A DNA stretch of 42,713 nucleotides from Megasphaera massiliensis (GCF_000455225.1 NZ_HF954537.1:1187350-1230062); one strand, 5' to 3'; positions 32,419-41,804 are shown, numbered from the stretch's first letter. Numbers and translations are program-made. Notes: generated from the letters alone by a model not told the origin.

Positions 32419-33264
32419 TCACATTTCCGTACTTACGCTGTTTTTGGCAATGTCGCGAATGGCGACCATATCGCGAAGGACCTTTTCGACCTGCGACAAA
32501 TACAGCATATTCGGGCCGTCGCTGAGCGCTTCGGCCGGGTTGTCATGAACTTCCATGAAAACGCCGTCGATGCCGGAACCGGCAGCAGCACGGGACAGAT
32601 TACCAATGAACTGGCGCTGACCGGACGATTTGGTACCGGCACCGCCCGGCAGCTGAACGCTGTGGGTCGCATCAAAGACGACAGGATAGCCGAAGCTGCG
32701 CATAATCGGGAAGGAACGCATGTCGACGACCAGGTTATGATAGCCCAGGCTGACGCCTCGTTCGGTGAGCATGATATTTTCATTACCCGAATGGACAATC
32801 TTATCGACGACATTCTTCATGTCTTCCGGTGCCAAAAACTGGCCTTTTTTTACGTTGACGCATTTACCCGTTGCAGCAGCGGCTTCGACCAGATCCGTCT
32901 GCCGGCAGAGAAAGGCCGGAATCTGGATGACATCCAGGACTTCAGCGGCCGCTTCCACCTGGTGGACTTCGTGGACGTCACTGACGACGGGAACTTGAAG
33001 TTCCTTTTTGATGTCCCCTAAAATACGCAGGCCTTCTGTAAGGCCCGGTCCGCGATACGACGTATATGACGAACGATTGGCCTTGTCAAAAGAGGCTTTA
33101 AAAATATAGGGCAGGCCCAGTCGTTCGCAAATTTCTTTCATCTTGCGGCCGATGTTGAGCGTCCGTTCCGGATCTTCGATGACACACGGACCGGCCATGA
33201 CAAAGAGGCTGCCGTTGCCGCCGACGATCGTATTGCCAACATGAATTTGTTTCACTGTTTCCAT
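32419..33264 (-). CDS. kdsA: 3-deoxy-8-phosphooctulonate synthase KdsA, probably metal-dependent
   Basis: Condenses PEP with arabinose-5-P to give Kdo-8-P. The 281-residue TIM-barrel protein shows FVMAGPCVIEDPERT near residue 21 and FDATHSVQLPGG near 220. The Cys27 in AGPC takes the place of the Asn found in the metal-free Escherichia enzyme. By family knowledge this predicts the metal-dependent class. It is homologous to the DAHP synthase at the other end of this window but clearly distinct. Confidence 0.95.
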   Translation of the reverse strand: METVKQIHVGNTIVGGNGSLFVMAGPCVIEDPERTLNIGRKMKEICERLGLPYIFKASFDKANRSSYTSYRGPGLTEGLRILGDIKKELQVPVVSDVHEVHQVEAAAEVLDVIQIPAFLCRQTDLVEAAAATGKCVNVKKGQFLAPEDMKNVVDKIVHSGNENIMLTERGVSLGYHNLVVDMRSFPIMRSFGYPVVFDATHSVQLPGGAGTKSSGQRQFIGNLSRAAAGSGIDGVFMEVHDNPAEALSDGPNMLYLSQVEKVLRDMVAIRDIAKNSVSTEM

Positions 33265-33267
33265 AGT

Positions 33268-34017
33268 CTATTCCCCTTTATGAGCAGATTCAGCAAAATA
33301 ACGGCGGATGCGTGCAAGATCATCCGGCGTATCGATGCCAATGAATTGATGATGCGTTTTTATCACTTTTATCTTATAACCATTTTCGAGAACTCGCAAC
33401 TGTTCGAGGGACTCAACTTTTTCTGCCGGGGTCGGTTCCATAGCGGCATAGGCCAAGAGAAAGTCCCGGCGGTAGGCATAAATCCCGATGTGTTTGTATG
33501 GTACCACGCCGCCCTCTTCAAAAGCATGCCGCGGATACGGAATGAGGGACCGTGAAAAATACATAGCTTCGTCGCGCTGATTGAGGACGACCTTTACGGC
33601 ACTCGGTTCATGATATTCTTCTTCAGTCAGAGGCGCTGCAACGGTAGCCATAGAAAGATCGGGCTCCTCTTCAAAAACCCGGCACAGATCATCGATGACG
33701 TCCGGCGCAATGAGCGGTTCATCGCCTTGGACGTTAATGATGACATCGGCATCGGGAAAGTGAGCCACGGCTTCGGCCAGGCGATCGGTCCCATTGGTAT
33801 GGTCTTCCCGGGTCATGACGGCATGACCGCCAAAGGAAACGACAGTGTCATAAACTTTAGGATTGTCGACAGCGACGACGACAGCCGTCAGTTTCGAGGC
33901 CTTGGACGCCTGTTCATACACGCGCTGTACCATCGGTTTGCCGGCAATATCACATAAAGGCTTCCCCGGCAGGCGCGTCGAAGCGTAGCGCGAGGGAATG
34001 ATGCATACAAAATTCAT
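33268..34017 (-). CDS. kdsB: CMP-Kdo synthetase (3-deoxy-manno-octulosonate cytidylyltransferase)
   Basis: Activates Kdo with CTP for transfer by WaaA. The 249-residue protein has the N-terminal nucleotide site IIPSRYASTRLPGKPL, DHTNGTDRLAEA near 92 and VINVQGDEPLI near 113. It overlaps lpxK by four bases (ATGA), implying translational coupling. Confidence 0.96.
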   Translation of the reverse strand: MNFVCIIPSRYASTRLPGKPLCDIAGKPMVQRVYEQASKASKLTAVVVAVDNPKVYDTVVSFGGHAVMTREDHTNGTDRLAEAVAHFPDADVIINVQGDEPLIAPDVIDDLCRVFEEEPDLSMATVAAPLTEEEYHEPSAVKVVLNQRDEAMYFSRSLIPYPRHAFEEGGVVPYKHIGIYAYRRDFLLAYAAMEPTPAEKVESLEQLRVLENGYKIKVIKTHHQFIGIDTPDDLARIRRYFAESAHKGE

Positions 34018-35162
34018 AGTTTATCCTCCAATACAGATTGCAAGACGGCATCTATTTTTTCTTGCCCTTCTACGATATCAAGGGTAATGGCCAAGACGTA
34101 CAAGGGAAGGTCGTATTCTTTTACAAGATCGGCGGGCAGCTTCACGGCATCTTTTTCTGTCGTCACCAGAATACACTGCTTTTCGGCAGCCATGTCGGCC
34201 ATGCGCCGGATATCCGAAGGTCCGTAATGATGGTGATCTTCAAAGCGAAGGACGCCGGATACGGTGAAGCCGGCCCCTCGAAGGGTCTCTTCAAAAGAGG
34301 CCGGATTGCCGAGGGCCGATACGGCCAGCACCGGTTGTGCCATAAGGTCAGCCGGCATGGCCTCTTCCGGGTGAAGGCCCTGATTCCAATTTAAAAAGGG
34401 AAGGACGGCCGAGGGCTTGTGGACCGATAAGGCCACGGGAGCCGACGAATTGTATCGCCGAAGGTCCTCTTGAATCTGAGCCACAGTCTCCGGTGATACC
34501 TGGTCAACCTTGGTAATGATAAAGACGTCGGCCCGAGAAAGATGCGCCAGCGGTTCGCGCAGGATGCCTCGCGGCAGGACATGGCCATTTCCAAAGGGAT
34601 TGGTTCCATCGATGAGGACGATGTCGACGTCGCGATAAAGCTGCCAGTGCTGGAAGCCGTCGTCGAGGATGAGTATCTGAGCATCGAATTTTTCAACGGC
34701 CATGCGGCCGCTTACAGCCCGGTCCCGACCGACGAGGACGGGAATGCCCATGAGGCTTCTGGCCATGAGACTCGCTTCATCGCCCCCCTCTTCAGCCGTA
34801 AGGAGTACCATGCGGCCATCGGACATGACCGAAGCGCCGCTCTTCTCCCGTTTCGAGTGATAGCCTCGGTTGAGGAGTGCTACGCGCCAGCCCCGGGCAG
34901 AAAGTTCTTTAGCCAGCATACAGGCCATAGGCGTCTTCCCCGTCCCGCCGACGGTAATATTACCCAAGCTGATGACGACAGCCGGGAGCCGTTCCTGCCG
35001 CTCCTCGTGGTCGGCAAAGGAGCGGTACTTCATGATGACGGCCTTTCGATAAATCCAAGAGGCGCCGCTAAGGAGGAGCAGAGCCGGCCAGTCCCACCAG
35101 TGATGTTCTTTGCTTCCTGTCAAATAATGAAAGTAAGCAGTTCCTGCCGTTCTCAAGGACAT
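34014..35162 (-). CDS. lpxK: Tetraacyldisaccharide 4'-kinase LpxK
   Basis: Phosphorylates the 4' position of lipid A precursor at the inner-membrane face. The 382-residue protein has an N-terminal hydrophobic anchor region (about 20-40), the P-loop VGGTGKTPM near 70, and LILDDGFQHWQLYRDVD near 170, a strong LpxK signature. A GGAGGTGA ribosome site precedes the ATG. It starts 4 bases after waaA and overlaps kdsB by 4. Confidence 0.96.
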   Translation of the reverse strand: MSLRTAGTAYFHYLTGSKEHHWWDWPALLLLSGASWIYRKAVIMKYRSFADHEERQERLPAVVISLGNITVGGTGKTPMACMLAKELSARGWRVALLNRGYHSKREKSGASVMSDGRMVLLTAEEGGDEASLMARSLMGIPVLVGRDRAVSGRMAVEKFDAQILILDDGFQHWQLYRDVDIVLIDGTNPFGNGHVLPRGILREPLAHLSRADVFIITKVDQVSPETVAQIQEDLRRYNSSAPVALSVHKPSAVLPFLNWNQGLHPEEAMPADLMAQPVLAVSALGNPASFEETLRGAGFTVSGVLRFEDHHHYGPSDIRRMADMAAEKQCILVTTEKDAVKLPADLVKEYDLPLYVLAITLDIVEGQEKIDAVLQSVLEDKL

Positions 35163-35166
35163 AGGC

Positions 35167-36501
35167 TCACCTCCCGGTCTGAATCGATTCCAACATTTCT
35201 TGCAGTTTATCTAAATTCTTACGAGTCGCCCCTTGATTTTCCCGGACGACGGCAATACAATTTCGCTTCATCGCTTCGGCCCGATCGGGATTGACGAGGA
35301 TGTCGAGGCAAGTGTCGACGAATTCCTCTTCGTTATTCACCATGACACAGGCACCGTGACGACTGAGGAGCTCGAAGATTTCAACGAAGTTAAACATATT
35401 CGGTCCGACGACAATCGGTTTCCCGTGCGCCGCCGGTTCGAGGATATTATGGCCTCCAATATGGGCCAAACTGCCGCCGACGAAGATTAAATCGCCAAGG
35501 CTGTAGACCCGCCCCAGTTCCCCGATGGTATCGAGGACGACGCCGTCATAGGCCGAGCGAACGGCCTTTCCGGCCATCATGTCACTGCGTTTGACCATGG
35601 TCACGCCGTGCTTAATGCCTTCATCGACGATGAGGTCGGCCTGGTAAATATAGCGCGGTGCAATAATCAATTTGGCATCGGGAAAATGGTCGCGAATTTT
35701 CACAAAGGCCTTATATACCGGACTGTTTTCGCCGCGGTGGGTACTGCCGGCAATCATGATGGGACTGCCTTCAGAAAAGCCGAGTTCATGAAGGAAGCGC
35801 TTCTTCTCTTCTTCCGTTACGATGCCATAAGTCTGGTCGTACTTGGTGTTGCCCGTGACGATGACCTTATTGGGATCGGCGCCGATATCGATGATGTACT
35901 GGGCATCGATATAGCTCTGCATGCAGAACATGCGAATCGTCGACAAGACGCGGCGCGTAAAAAAGGTAATCAGGCGGTAGCGAACGGCACTGCGCTGACT
36001 GATACGGCCGTTCATCATCATGACCGGAATCTTTTTGTCAGCAGCAATGCGCAAAAAGTTAGGCCAGATTTCCGTTTCGACTAAGACGATAGCCTGCGGA
36101 TTGACGATGGTCAGGATACGGTTGGTCAAATAAGGCAAATCCAAAGGGAAGTAGAGGATCCCGTCGGCCCCTTTTATGATTTGATGGGCCATGCGGAACC
36201 CCGTCGCCGTTACGACCGATACGATGATGACTTCATCGGGGTGTTTTTTTCGCATTTCACGCACAATGGGGCTGGCCGCTACGATTTCACCGACCGAGGC
36301 GGCATGGACCCAAATGGCATGGCGATTGGATATTTTTTCTTTTAATTCATCCGGCAAAAAGCCGATGCTCTGTTTGATGCGCTGATAAAAACCTTCTTCA
36401 TGGATTAAGCGGTAAATCAACATGGGAATGAGGGTCGCCCAATAAATGAGGAGGAGAATATTATACAGCCAGTACATCGGATGGGATTTTAAATTCTTCA
36501 T
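35167..36501 (-). CDS. waaA: Kdo transferase WaaA (KdtA)
   Basis: Transfers Kdo from CMP-Kdo to lipid IVA. The 444-residue GT-B enzyme (family GT30) has an N-terminal membrane anchor (about 9-27), IWVHAASVGEI near 60, the VLVETEIWPN motif near 125, and the CMP-Kdo domain with FVGGSLAHIGGHNILEPAAHG near 340. The start is the ATG at 36501, 5 bases after the msbA stop. The number of Kdo residues added cannot be read from sequence. Confidence 0.96.
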   Translation of the reverse strand: MKNLKSHPMYWLYNILLLIYWATLIPMLIYRLIHEEGFYQRIKQSIGFLPDELKEKISNRHAIWVHAASVGEIVAASPIVREMRKKHPDEVIIVSVVTATGFRMAHQIIKGADGILYFPLDLPYLTNRILTIVNPQAIVLVETEIWPNFLRIAADKKIPVMMMNGRISQRSAVRYRLITFFTRRVLSTIRMFCMQSYIDAQYIIDIGADPNKVIVTGNTKYDQTYGIVTEEEKKRFLHELGFSEGSPIMIAGSTHRGENSPVYKAFVKIRDHFPDAKLIIAPRYIYQADLIVDEGIKHGVTMVKRSDMMAGKAVRSAYDGVVLDTIGELGRVYSLGDLIFVGGSLAHIGGHNILEPAAHGKPIVVGPNMFNFVEIFELLSRHGACVMVNNEEEFVDTCLDILVNPDRAEAMKRNCIAVVRENQGATRKNLDKLQEMLESIQTGR

Positions 36502-36506
36502 CGCTA

Positions 36507-38267
36507 TCAACCTTCTGAAGCTTCTTTCTTATCGTTAAATTGAACGGCGTAGAGGTGTGCATAAAGGCCGTCTTTGGCCAATAATTCGGCGTGAGTCCCC
36601 GTTTCCACGATGTGACCATGGTCGATGACGACGATGTTGTCGGCGTTGCGGACCGTGCTCAGACGATGAGCAATGACGACGGCAGTCCGGCCTTCCATAA
36701 GTCGATCCAGGGCAGCCTGGACAATTTTTTCACTTTCCGTATCGAGGGCGGACGTCGCTTCATCGAGGATGAGAATGCGGGGATTTTTGAGAATAGCCCG
36801 GGCAATAGCAATGCGCTGGCGCTGACCGCCGGACAAGGAGTTGCCCCGGTCACCGACGAGGGCGTCATAGCCGCCGGGCAGTCTCATAATGAATTCGTGG
36901 GCATTGGCAGCTTTGGCGGCCGCGACGATTTCGTCTTCCGTCGCATCGAGCCGGCCGTACAGGATGTTTTCCCGAACGCTGGCATTAAAAAGCATCGTTT
37001 CCTGCGGCACGAGGCCGATTTGCTGGCGCAGGGAGGCAAAGGTGACGTCCCGGACGTCGATGCCGTCAATCAAGAGGCGGCCTGCCGTAACGTCATAAAA
37101 GCGAGGCAGTAAGTTGGCCACCGTCGATTTTCCGGCACCGCTGGGACCGACGAGGGCAACGACTTCGCCCGGACGGACTTCGAGATTAAAGTCAGTCAAA
37201 GCCGGGTGTTCTTTATCATAGGCAAAGGAAACGTTGTCGAAGGTCACTTCCCCTTTTACTTGCGGCAGGGTTACAGCGCCTTCTTTTTCCTTGACGTCGG
37301 GCACGGTGTCGATTGTTTCAAAGACGCGGTCGGCAGCGGCCAGGGATTTTTGGATGTCACCGTAGATTTCACTGATGCGGCGAACGGGATTCGCCAAGTT
37401 AATGGCATAGATGAGGAAGGCAATCAAGGCACCGGCCGTCATTTCTCCGTTGATGACACTCATGCCGCCATACCAGATGATGCCGGTCACGGCAATGGCC
37501 GCAAAGAACTGGATAAACGGCGTCAATAAAGACGTCAGCCGGGTCGTATTCATAAGGGCCCAGAAGTTGCGGTCGTTTTGCAGCATGAAACGCCGGATTT
37601 CAAAATCTTCGCGGTTAAAGGAGCGAATGATGCGAATGCCGGAAATGGCTTCTTCAAGCAGAGACGTAATATCTGCCATCTTGCCCTGTACGTCGTGGCC
37701 GGCACGGCGCAGGCGGGATCCGAAGAAGTTGATCGTAAAAACGACGAGAGGCACGATGACCAGGGTCAGGAGGGTCAGCTTCCAATAGAGGAAAATCATC
37801 GATGCCAAAGAACCGACGAGGATGACGGCTTCCTGAACGAAAGAAATGAGGTTGCCGGCAATGGCCGTCTGAAGGGCCGTGACGTCATTGGTCAGGTTGC
37901 TCATGATATTGCCCGTCTTATGCTTATCAAAATAAGACAGGGACAGGGTCTGCAAATGGCGGTACAGTTTTTCGCGGATATCATTGACGATTTTCTGACC
38001 GACGAAACTCATGAGATAGCGTTCGCCAAAGTAAAAGACGCCGCGCAGTAAAAACAGGACCAAGATGCCGATGACGATAAGGTTTAAGGTATAAATGTCT
38101 TTATTGGCCAATACCTTGTCGATGACGTCCTTGATCAGCCAGGGAACGACGACGTTGCTCGCCCCGGACAGAGCCATACAGATGACGGCGAAAACGAGCC
38201 GTGTCTTATAGGGTTTGATGAAAGTTAATAATCGTTTATAACCTTGCCAACTATTGTACTGCTTCAT
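36507..38267 (-). CDS. msbA: Lipid A flippase MsbA (ABC exporter)
   Basis: Homodimeric ABC exporter that flips Kdo-lipid A across the inner membrane. The 586 residues comprise six transmembrane helices (about 20-310) and a nucleotide-binding domain with Walker A GPSGAGKST near 380, signature LSGGQRQRIAIAR near 482, Walker B ILILDEATSALD near 502 and switch IAHRLSTVRNAD near 537. The start is the ATG at 38267, 4 bases after AAAGAGGT. It overlaps lpxB by 17 bases. The sequence resembles other multidrug exporters, but the context makes MsbA the best name. Confidence 0.92.
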   Translation of the reverse strand: MKQYNSWQGYKRLLTFIKPYKTRLVFAVICMALSGASNVVVPWLIKDVIDKVLANKDIYTLNLIVIGILVLFLLRGVFYFGERYLMSFVGQKIVNDIREKLYRHLQTLSLSYFDKHKTGNIMSNLTNDVTALQTAIAGNLISFVQEAVILVGSLASMIFLYWKLTLLTLVIVPLVVFTINFFGSRLRRAGHDVQGKMADITSLLEEAISGIRIIRSFNREDFEIRRFMLQNDRNFWALMNTTRLTSLLTPFIQFFAAIAVTGIIWYGGMSVINGEMTAGALIAFLIYAINLANPVRRISEIYGDIQKSLAAADRVFETIDTVPDVKEKEGAVTLPQVKGEVTFDNVSFAYDKEHPALTDFNLEVRPGEVVALVGPSGAGKSTVANLLPRFYDVTAGRLLIDGIDVRDVTFASLRQQIGLVPQETMLFNASVRENILYGRLDATEDEIVAAAKAANAHEFIMRLPGGYDALVGDRGNSLSGGQRQRIAIARAILKNPRILILDEATSALDTESEKIVQAALDRLMEGRTAVVIAHRLSTVRNADNIVVIDHGHIVETGTHAELLAKDGLYAHLYAVQFNDKKEASEG

Positions 38268-39405
38268 GAATACCTCTTTCTCTTGCAAAAGTTAAGACAG
38301 CCTGGGCTGTACGCATCACAGCTCCTGATTCCCCCATCGTGCGGCGCACGGCAGAAAGGTCCTCACAGAGCTTCGCCCGGCGCGGTCCGTCGTCCAGCAT
38401 GGGAAGGACGGCGTCAGCAATATTATCCGGCGTCACGTCATCCTGCCACAGCTCGGGAATCACCCTGCGGCCCATGATGATGTTGGGCAGGCCGATACTT
38501 TCAATATGTACCAGGATCTTGGAAAGCCAATAGGTCAGGCGATTGACGCGATATACGAGAAGTGTCGGAAGCCCCATCAGGGCCGTTTCAAGGGTTGCCG
38601 TCCCCGAAGCTGCAATCGCAGCGGTACTGATATTCATCATGTCATAGACATTGCCTTCTCCGACAGTGACAGTCATGCCGGAAGAGGCAATGATATCATC
38701 AAGCATGGCTCTATCGATGGTCGTAGCCCGCGGGATGAGAAATTGCAGGTCTCCGTAGTCACGCTCTATCTGTTTCGCCGCTTCCAACATACACGGCAGC
38801 AGGCTTGTCACTTCCTGGACACGGCTCCCGGGCATGAGAAGGATCGTTCGCTTCTCTTCCGAAAGGCCAAACTTCAAAAAAGCGTCGTGACGGCTCAGGC
38901 TCGGATGGACGCTGTCTAAAAGGGGATGCCCCGTATAGAGGACATTCGTCCCTATATCTTCATAGAGCTTGGCTTCAAAAGGGAAAAGGGAAATGGCCAA
39001 ATCCGTATATTTTGCAATCGTCTTCCCCCGGCTCTTATGCCAGGCCCAAATGGTCGGCAGAATGTAATAAATGACAGGAATTCCGGCAGCTTTGGCGGCC
39101 TTTATAAGGCGCATATTAAAGCCCGGATAGTCGATGCAAACAAGGACGTCGGGCTTTTCCTTCTTCATCGTATCGACTAGAAAATCACGGAGGCGAAAGA
39201 AAAAAGGAATCTTGCGGATAATCTCACCGATGCCGATGACTCCCAAATTATCGATGTCATACACGATATCGACACCGGCGTCTCTCATCTTTTCGCCGCC
39301 CATACCGAGCAGTTCGATGTCCGGCGCAAGTTGTTTCAAAGCTCGTGCCAAATTGGCGCCGTGGAGGTCACCGGACGCTTCACCGGCAGAAAACATAATC
39401 TTCAT
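38251..39405 (-). CDS. lpxB: Lipid-A-disaccharide synthase LpxB
   Basis: Joins UDP-diacylglucosamine and lipid X to form the lipid A disaccharide. The 384-residue GT19 enzyme begins IMFSAGEASGDLHGANL and contains YYILPTIWAWHKSRGK near 132 and VLYTGHPLLDSV near 163. The start is the ATG at 39405 with GGGAGAT upstream. It lies 11 bases after lpxI, which makes its lipid X substrate. Confidence 0.96.
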   Translation of the reverse strand: MKIMFSAGEASGDLHGANLARALKQLAPDIELLGMGGEKMRDAGVDIVYDIDNLGVIGIGEIIRKIPFFFRLRDFLVDTMKKEKPDVLVCIDYPGFNMRLIKAAKAAGIPVIYYILPTIWAWHKSRGKTIAKYTDLAISLFPFEAKLYEDIGTNVLYTGHPLLDSVHPSLSRHDAFLKFGLSEEKRTILLMPGSRVQEVTSLLPCMLEAAKQIERDYGDLQFLIPRATTIDRAMLDDIIASSGMTVTVGEGNVYDMMNISTAAIAASGTATLETALMGLPTLLVYRVNRLTYWLSKILVHIESIGLPNIIMGRRVIPELWQDDVTPDNIADAVLPMLDDGPRRAKLCEDLSAVRRTMGESGAVMRTAQAVLTFARERGIHEAVQ

Positions 39406-39416
39406 AGGATCTCCCG

Positions 39417-40232
39417 TCAAAAGTTCTTATCAACAGCACAGATAACGATGCCGTGGCTGTCCGCCAGGCGCAGGACTTCATCTTGTTCGACAAAAAGGGT
39501 CCGTCCGGCTTCCATGGCAAGGACATTGCAGTTGCTTTCAATCATGGACAAAATCGTCTGCCTGCCGACGGCCGGCACATCGAAACGAGGGTCCTGGTTG
39601 GGTTTTGCCACTTTGACGACAACCGATTTTTCACGGCCGAGAGCCCCGCCGCGGCGAATACAGGCATCGGTCCCTTCAATGGCTTCGACAGCCATGACGG
39701 CCTTATGCTTAACGACGACGGTCTGGCCGATATCCATACCGCCCATGGCCTTAGCCGTCACGAAACCGAAGCGGATATCGTCTTCTTCCCCTTCCGTCGG
39801 CTTGCGGCGCGACAAGACACCGATGGCCGGCATGAGATCCTTCAAATACAAGGTCTGGTCGACGACTTCAAGGCCGTCTTTGGCCAGTTCATCGACGATG
39901 GCCAGCATGATCGTATCGTCCTTGCGATTACGCAATTTCGCCAACAGTTTAATGGCCCGCAAATCGGGAAATTTAAGCCCTTTAAAGAGAATTTCCTTGG
40001 TGACCTTCCCGATCATGGTAACGTTCGAGACGTCATTTTTTTTGAAGGTCTTAATGATTTTATCCAACTTGGCAACGTTGATATCGTAGTATGCATCGGC
40101 TTCCGCTGCCAGTTCCGGTTCGACATCGCTGACGACGGCGATGACGACAACTTCATATCCCAGGTGTTTTGCAGCACGCATAAACTCGACAGGAAGCTTA
40201 CCGATACCGGCCAAGAGCCCAACTTTTTCCAT
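39417..40232 (-). CDS. lpxI: UDP-2,3-diacylglucosamine pyrophosphatase LpxI
   Basis: Cleaves UDP-2,3-diacylglucosamine to lipid X, the role played by LpxH in Escherichia. The 271 residues match the LpxI (formerly DUF1009) family: EKVGLLAGIGKLPVEF at the start, GKVTKEILFKG near 88, and the C-terminal half with KAVMAVEAIEGTDACIRRGG near 185. The start is the ATG at 40232. It is the first gene after a terminator and a strong promoter, so it appears to head the long operon that runs to the Lpt permease. Confidence 0.95.
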   Translation of the reverse strand: MEKVGLLAGIGKLPVEFMRAAKHLGYEVVVIAVVSDVEPELAAEADAYYDINVAKLDKIIKTFKKNDVSNVTMIGKVTKEILFKGLKFPDLRAIKLLAKLRNRKDDTIMLAIVDELAKDGLEVVDQTLYLKDLMPAIGVLSRRKPTEGEEDDIRFGFVTAKAMGGMDIGQTVVVKHKAVMAVEAIEGTDACIRRGGALGREKSVVVKVAKPNQDPRFDVPAVGRQTILSMIESNCNVLAMEAGRTLFVEQDEVLRLADSHGIVICAVDKNF

Positions 40233-40273
40233 AGCAATCATCCTTATTCATAAAGAGAAATATTTATCTCTAT

Positions 40274-40302
40274 ATTATACAAAAAAACAGGTCCCTTGTC
40301 AG
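40274..40302 (-). promoter_or_regulatory. Promoter of the lpxI-lpt operon
   Basis: CTGACA at 40302-40297 (5 of 6 to TTGACA) and a perfect TATAAT at 40279-40274 are exactly 17 bp apart. The -35 begins immediately after the T run of the lpxA terminator. It probably drives lpxI through the LptF/G gene, about 13 kb. Confidence 0.85.
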
Positions 40303-40338
40303 TAAAAAAAGGGCTATCGCAGGTGCGACACCCCTTTT
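40303..40338 (-). terminator. Rho-independent terminator after lpxA
   Basis: AAAGGG/CCCTTT outer and TCGCA/TGCGA inner stems with a small internal mismatch, then a run of Ts. It splits lpxC-fabZ-lpxA from the downstream LPS genes. Confidence 0.8.
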
Positions 40339-40354
40339 ACTCACTGGCTGCTGC

Positions 40355-41167
40355 CTAATCCTTTGTTCCTCGGCAAATACCGCGGTCGGCATTGCGAAGG
40401 AAGCGGAGAAAATGTTCTACTTCTTCGGAACTGTCCAGTTCCTGTTCCATTTCAAAAATAGCCTGGCGCAAATTGAGTCCGGAACGGTACAAGATGCGGA
40501 ATGCTTTTTTCAATTCCCGGCGGACATCTTCGGGAACTCCGGCCCGTGAAAGGCCGACACTGTTAAGGCCGATGCAGCGTGCAGGCTGACCGTCGGCGAT
40601 AACGAAGGGCGGAATGTCCTGTACGACTTTCGCCAGGCCGCCGATCATGCTGTTGCGGCCGATTTTGACAAACTGATGAACGCCGGCAATGCCGCCGATG
40701 ACGACCCGATCTTCAACGGTAACGTGACCGGCAAGGCCGGCGCAGTTACTCATGATGACGTGGTTGCCGACGACGCAGTTGTGGGCAACATGGGTACAGG
40801 CCTGGAACAGGCAGTCATTGCCGATTCGCGTTTCTTCCCCTTCACCTGTCGCCGTGCTGACCGTCACGAATTCCCGGAAAACCGAGCGGTCGCCGATGAT
40901 AAGAAAGCTCTTTTCACCGTGATATTTTAAGTCCTGCGGTTCCGAACCGATAGAACAGCTCGGGAAAAACCGGCAGTCTTTACCAATCGTCGTCCAACCG
41001 TCAATCGTAACGTGGGCCATGATTTCTGTTCCGTCACCAATGGTGACATGAGGCCCGATAACGGCATACGGTCCGATTTTAACACCAGCCCCAATTTTCG
41101 CCTGCGGGTCTATAACAGCCGTCGGATGTATCATGCTCTGACGCATGTTATTCGTTTCCTCGGTCAT
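40355..41167 (-). CDS. lpxA: UDP-N-acetylglucosamine acyltransferase LpxA
   Basis: First step of lipid A synthesis, adding a hydroxyacyl chain from ACP to UDP-GlcNAc. The 270-residue protein is a left-handed beta helix of hexapeptide repeats (IHPTAVIDPQAKIGAGVKIG and onward), with the catalytic His in CTHVAHNCVVGNHV near 120 and the C-terminal helical domain with FRILYRSGLNLRQAI. The start is the ATG at 41167, 6 bases after GAGGAGTG. A 190-base untranslated stretch separates it from fabZ. Confidence 0.95.
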   Translation of the reverse strand: MTEETNNMRQSMIHPTAVIDPQAKIGAGVKIGPYAVIGPHVTIGDGTEIMAHVTIDGWTTIGKDCRFFPSCSIGSEPQDLKYHGEKSFLIIGDRSVFREFVTVSTATGEGEETRIGNDCLFQACTHVAHNCVVGNHVIMSNCAGLAGHVTVEDRVVIGGIAGVHQFVKIGRNSMIGGLAKVVQDIPPFVIADGQPARCIGLNSVGLSRAGVPEDVRRELKKAFRILYRSGLNLRQAIFEMEQELDSSEEVEHFLRFLRNADRGICRGTKD

Positions 41168-41187
41168 TAAAGTCACTCCTCGCTTCC

Positions 41188-41206
41188 CTGTCCCTAAAAG
41201 GGACAG
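41188..41206 (-). other. Perfect hairpin just before the lpxA ribosome site
   Basis: CTGTCCCT-TTT-AGGGACAG, an 8-bp stem with a 3-base loop, ends 9 bases before the GAGGAGTG ribosome site. No T run follows, so it is not a terminator. The rest of the 41207-41357 gap is AT-rich and shows no clean promoter or open frame. Confidence 0.6.
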
Positions 41207-41357
41207 TCGCTTAAATTCATAAATATCTACGTATATAGTCGCAGGAAGGACGATTTATTTCGCCCGGCAAAATCAAGCCATTTCCCGCAATATTCCCCTT
41301 TATGCTACTAAATACGCCCGTTTAGCTCATTATTTAACATAAAGTCAATTTTATTGA

Positions 41358-41804
41358 TTACTTTTTCGGATTCTGTCCCGGCATGAGGGCAAAGAGATAT
41401 TCTCCTTCGGCGCAGAGGATATCACCGACGTGACACTGAGCCTTGACCTTGCCCATACGGCCCTTTACCTTTTCGATGTCAGCCCGCATGACCAACTGGT
41501 CACCGGGGATGACGGGATGGCGGAAGCGGATTTTATCGATTCCCGTAAAGAAGGGAATGAGGCCGCGGTTTTCTTCAGGATACAAGAGGGCAATACCGCC
41601 GACCTGGGCCATAGCTTCGGCAATGAGGACGCCCGGCATGACCGGCTTGCCCGGAAAGTGGCCTTGGAAAAATTGCTCATTAAAGGTCGCATTCTTGATG
41701 CCGATGGCATATTTCATCGGTTCCAATTCAATGATCCGGTCAATAAGCAGCATGGGATAGCGATGCGGCAAAATTTCCATAATATCAGTTACTTCCAAAG
41801 TCAT
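41358..41804 (-). CDS. fabZ: 3-hydroxyacyl-ACP dehydratase FabZ
   Basis: Dehydrates hydroxyacyl-ACP in fatty-acid synthesis and so competes with LpxA for the hydroxyacyl pool. The 148-residue hotdog protein has the catalytic His in ILPHRYPMLLIDR near 13 and the catalytic Glu in FPGKPVMPGVLIAEAMAQ near 60. It has an AAGGAGG ribosome site. The fab operon in this window has no fabZ, so this copy, placed between lpxC and lpxA, probably serves both pathways. Confidence 0.96.
   Translation of the reverse strand: MTLEVTDIMEILPHRYPMLLIDRIIELEPMKYAIGIKNATFNEQFFQGHFPGKPVMPGVLIAEAMAQVGGIALLYPEENRGLIPFFTGIDKIRFRHPVIPGDQLVMRADIEKVKGRMGKVKAQCHVGDILCAEGEYLFALMPGQNPKK

Noticed and set aside
41207-41345. A possible 10-codon leader peptide and promoters in the fabZ-lpxA gap
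   Set aside because: The short frame has no ribosome site, and no pair of -35 and -10 elements with suitable spacing was found.
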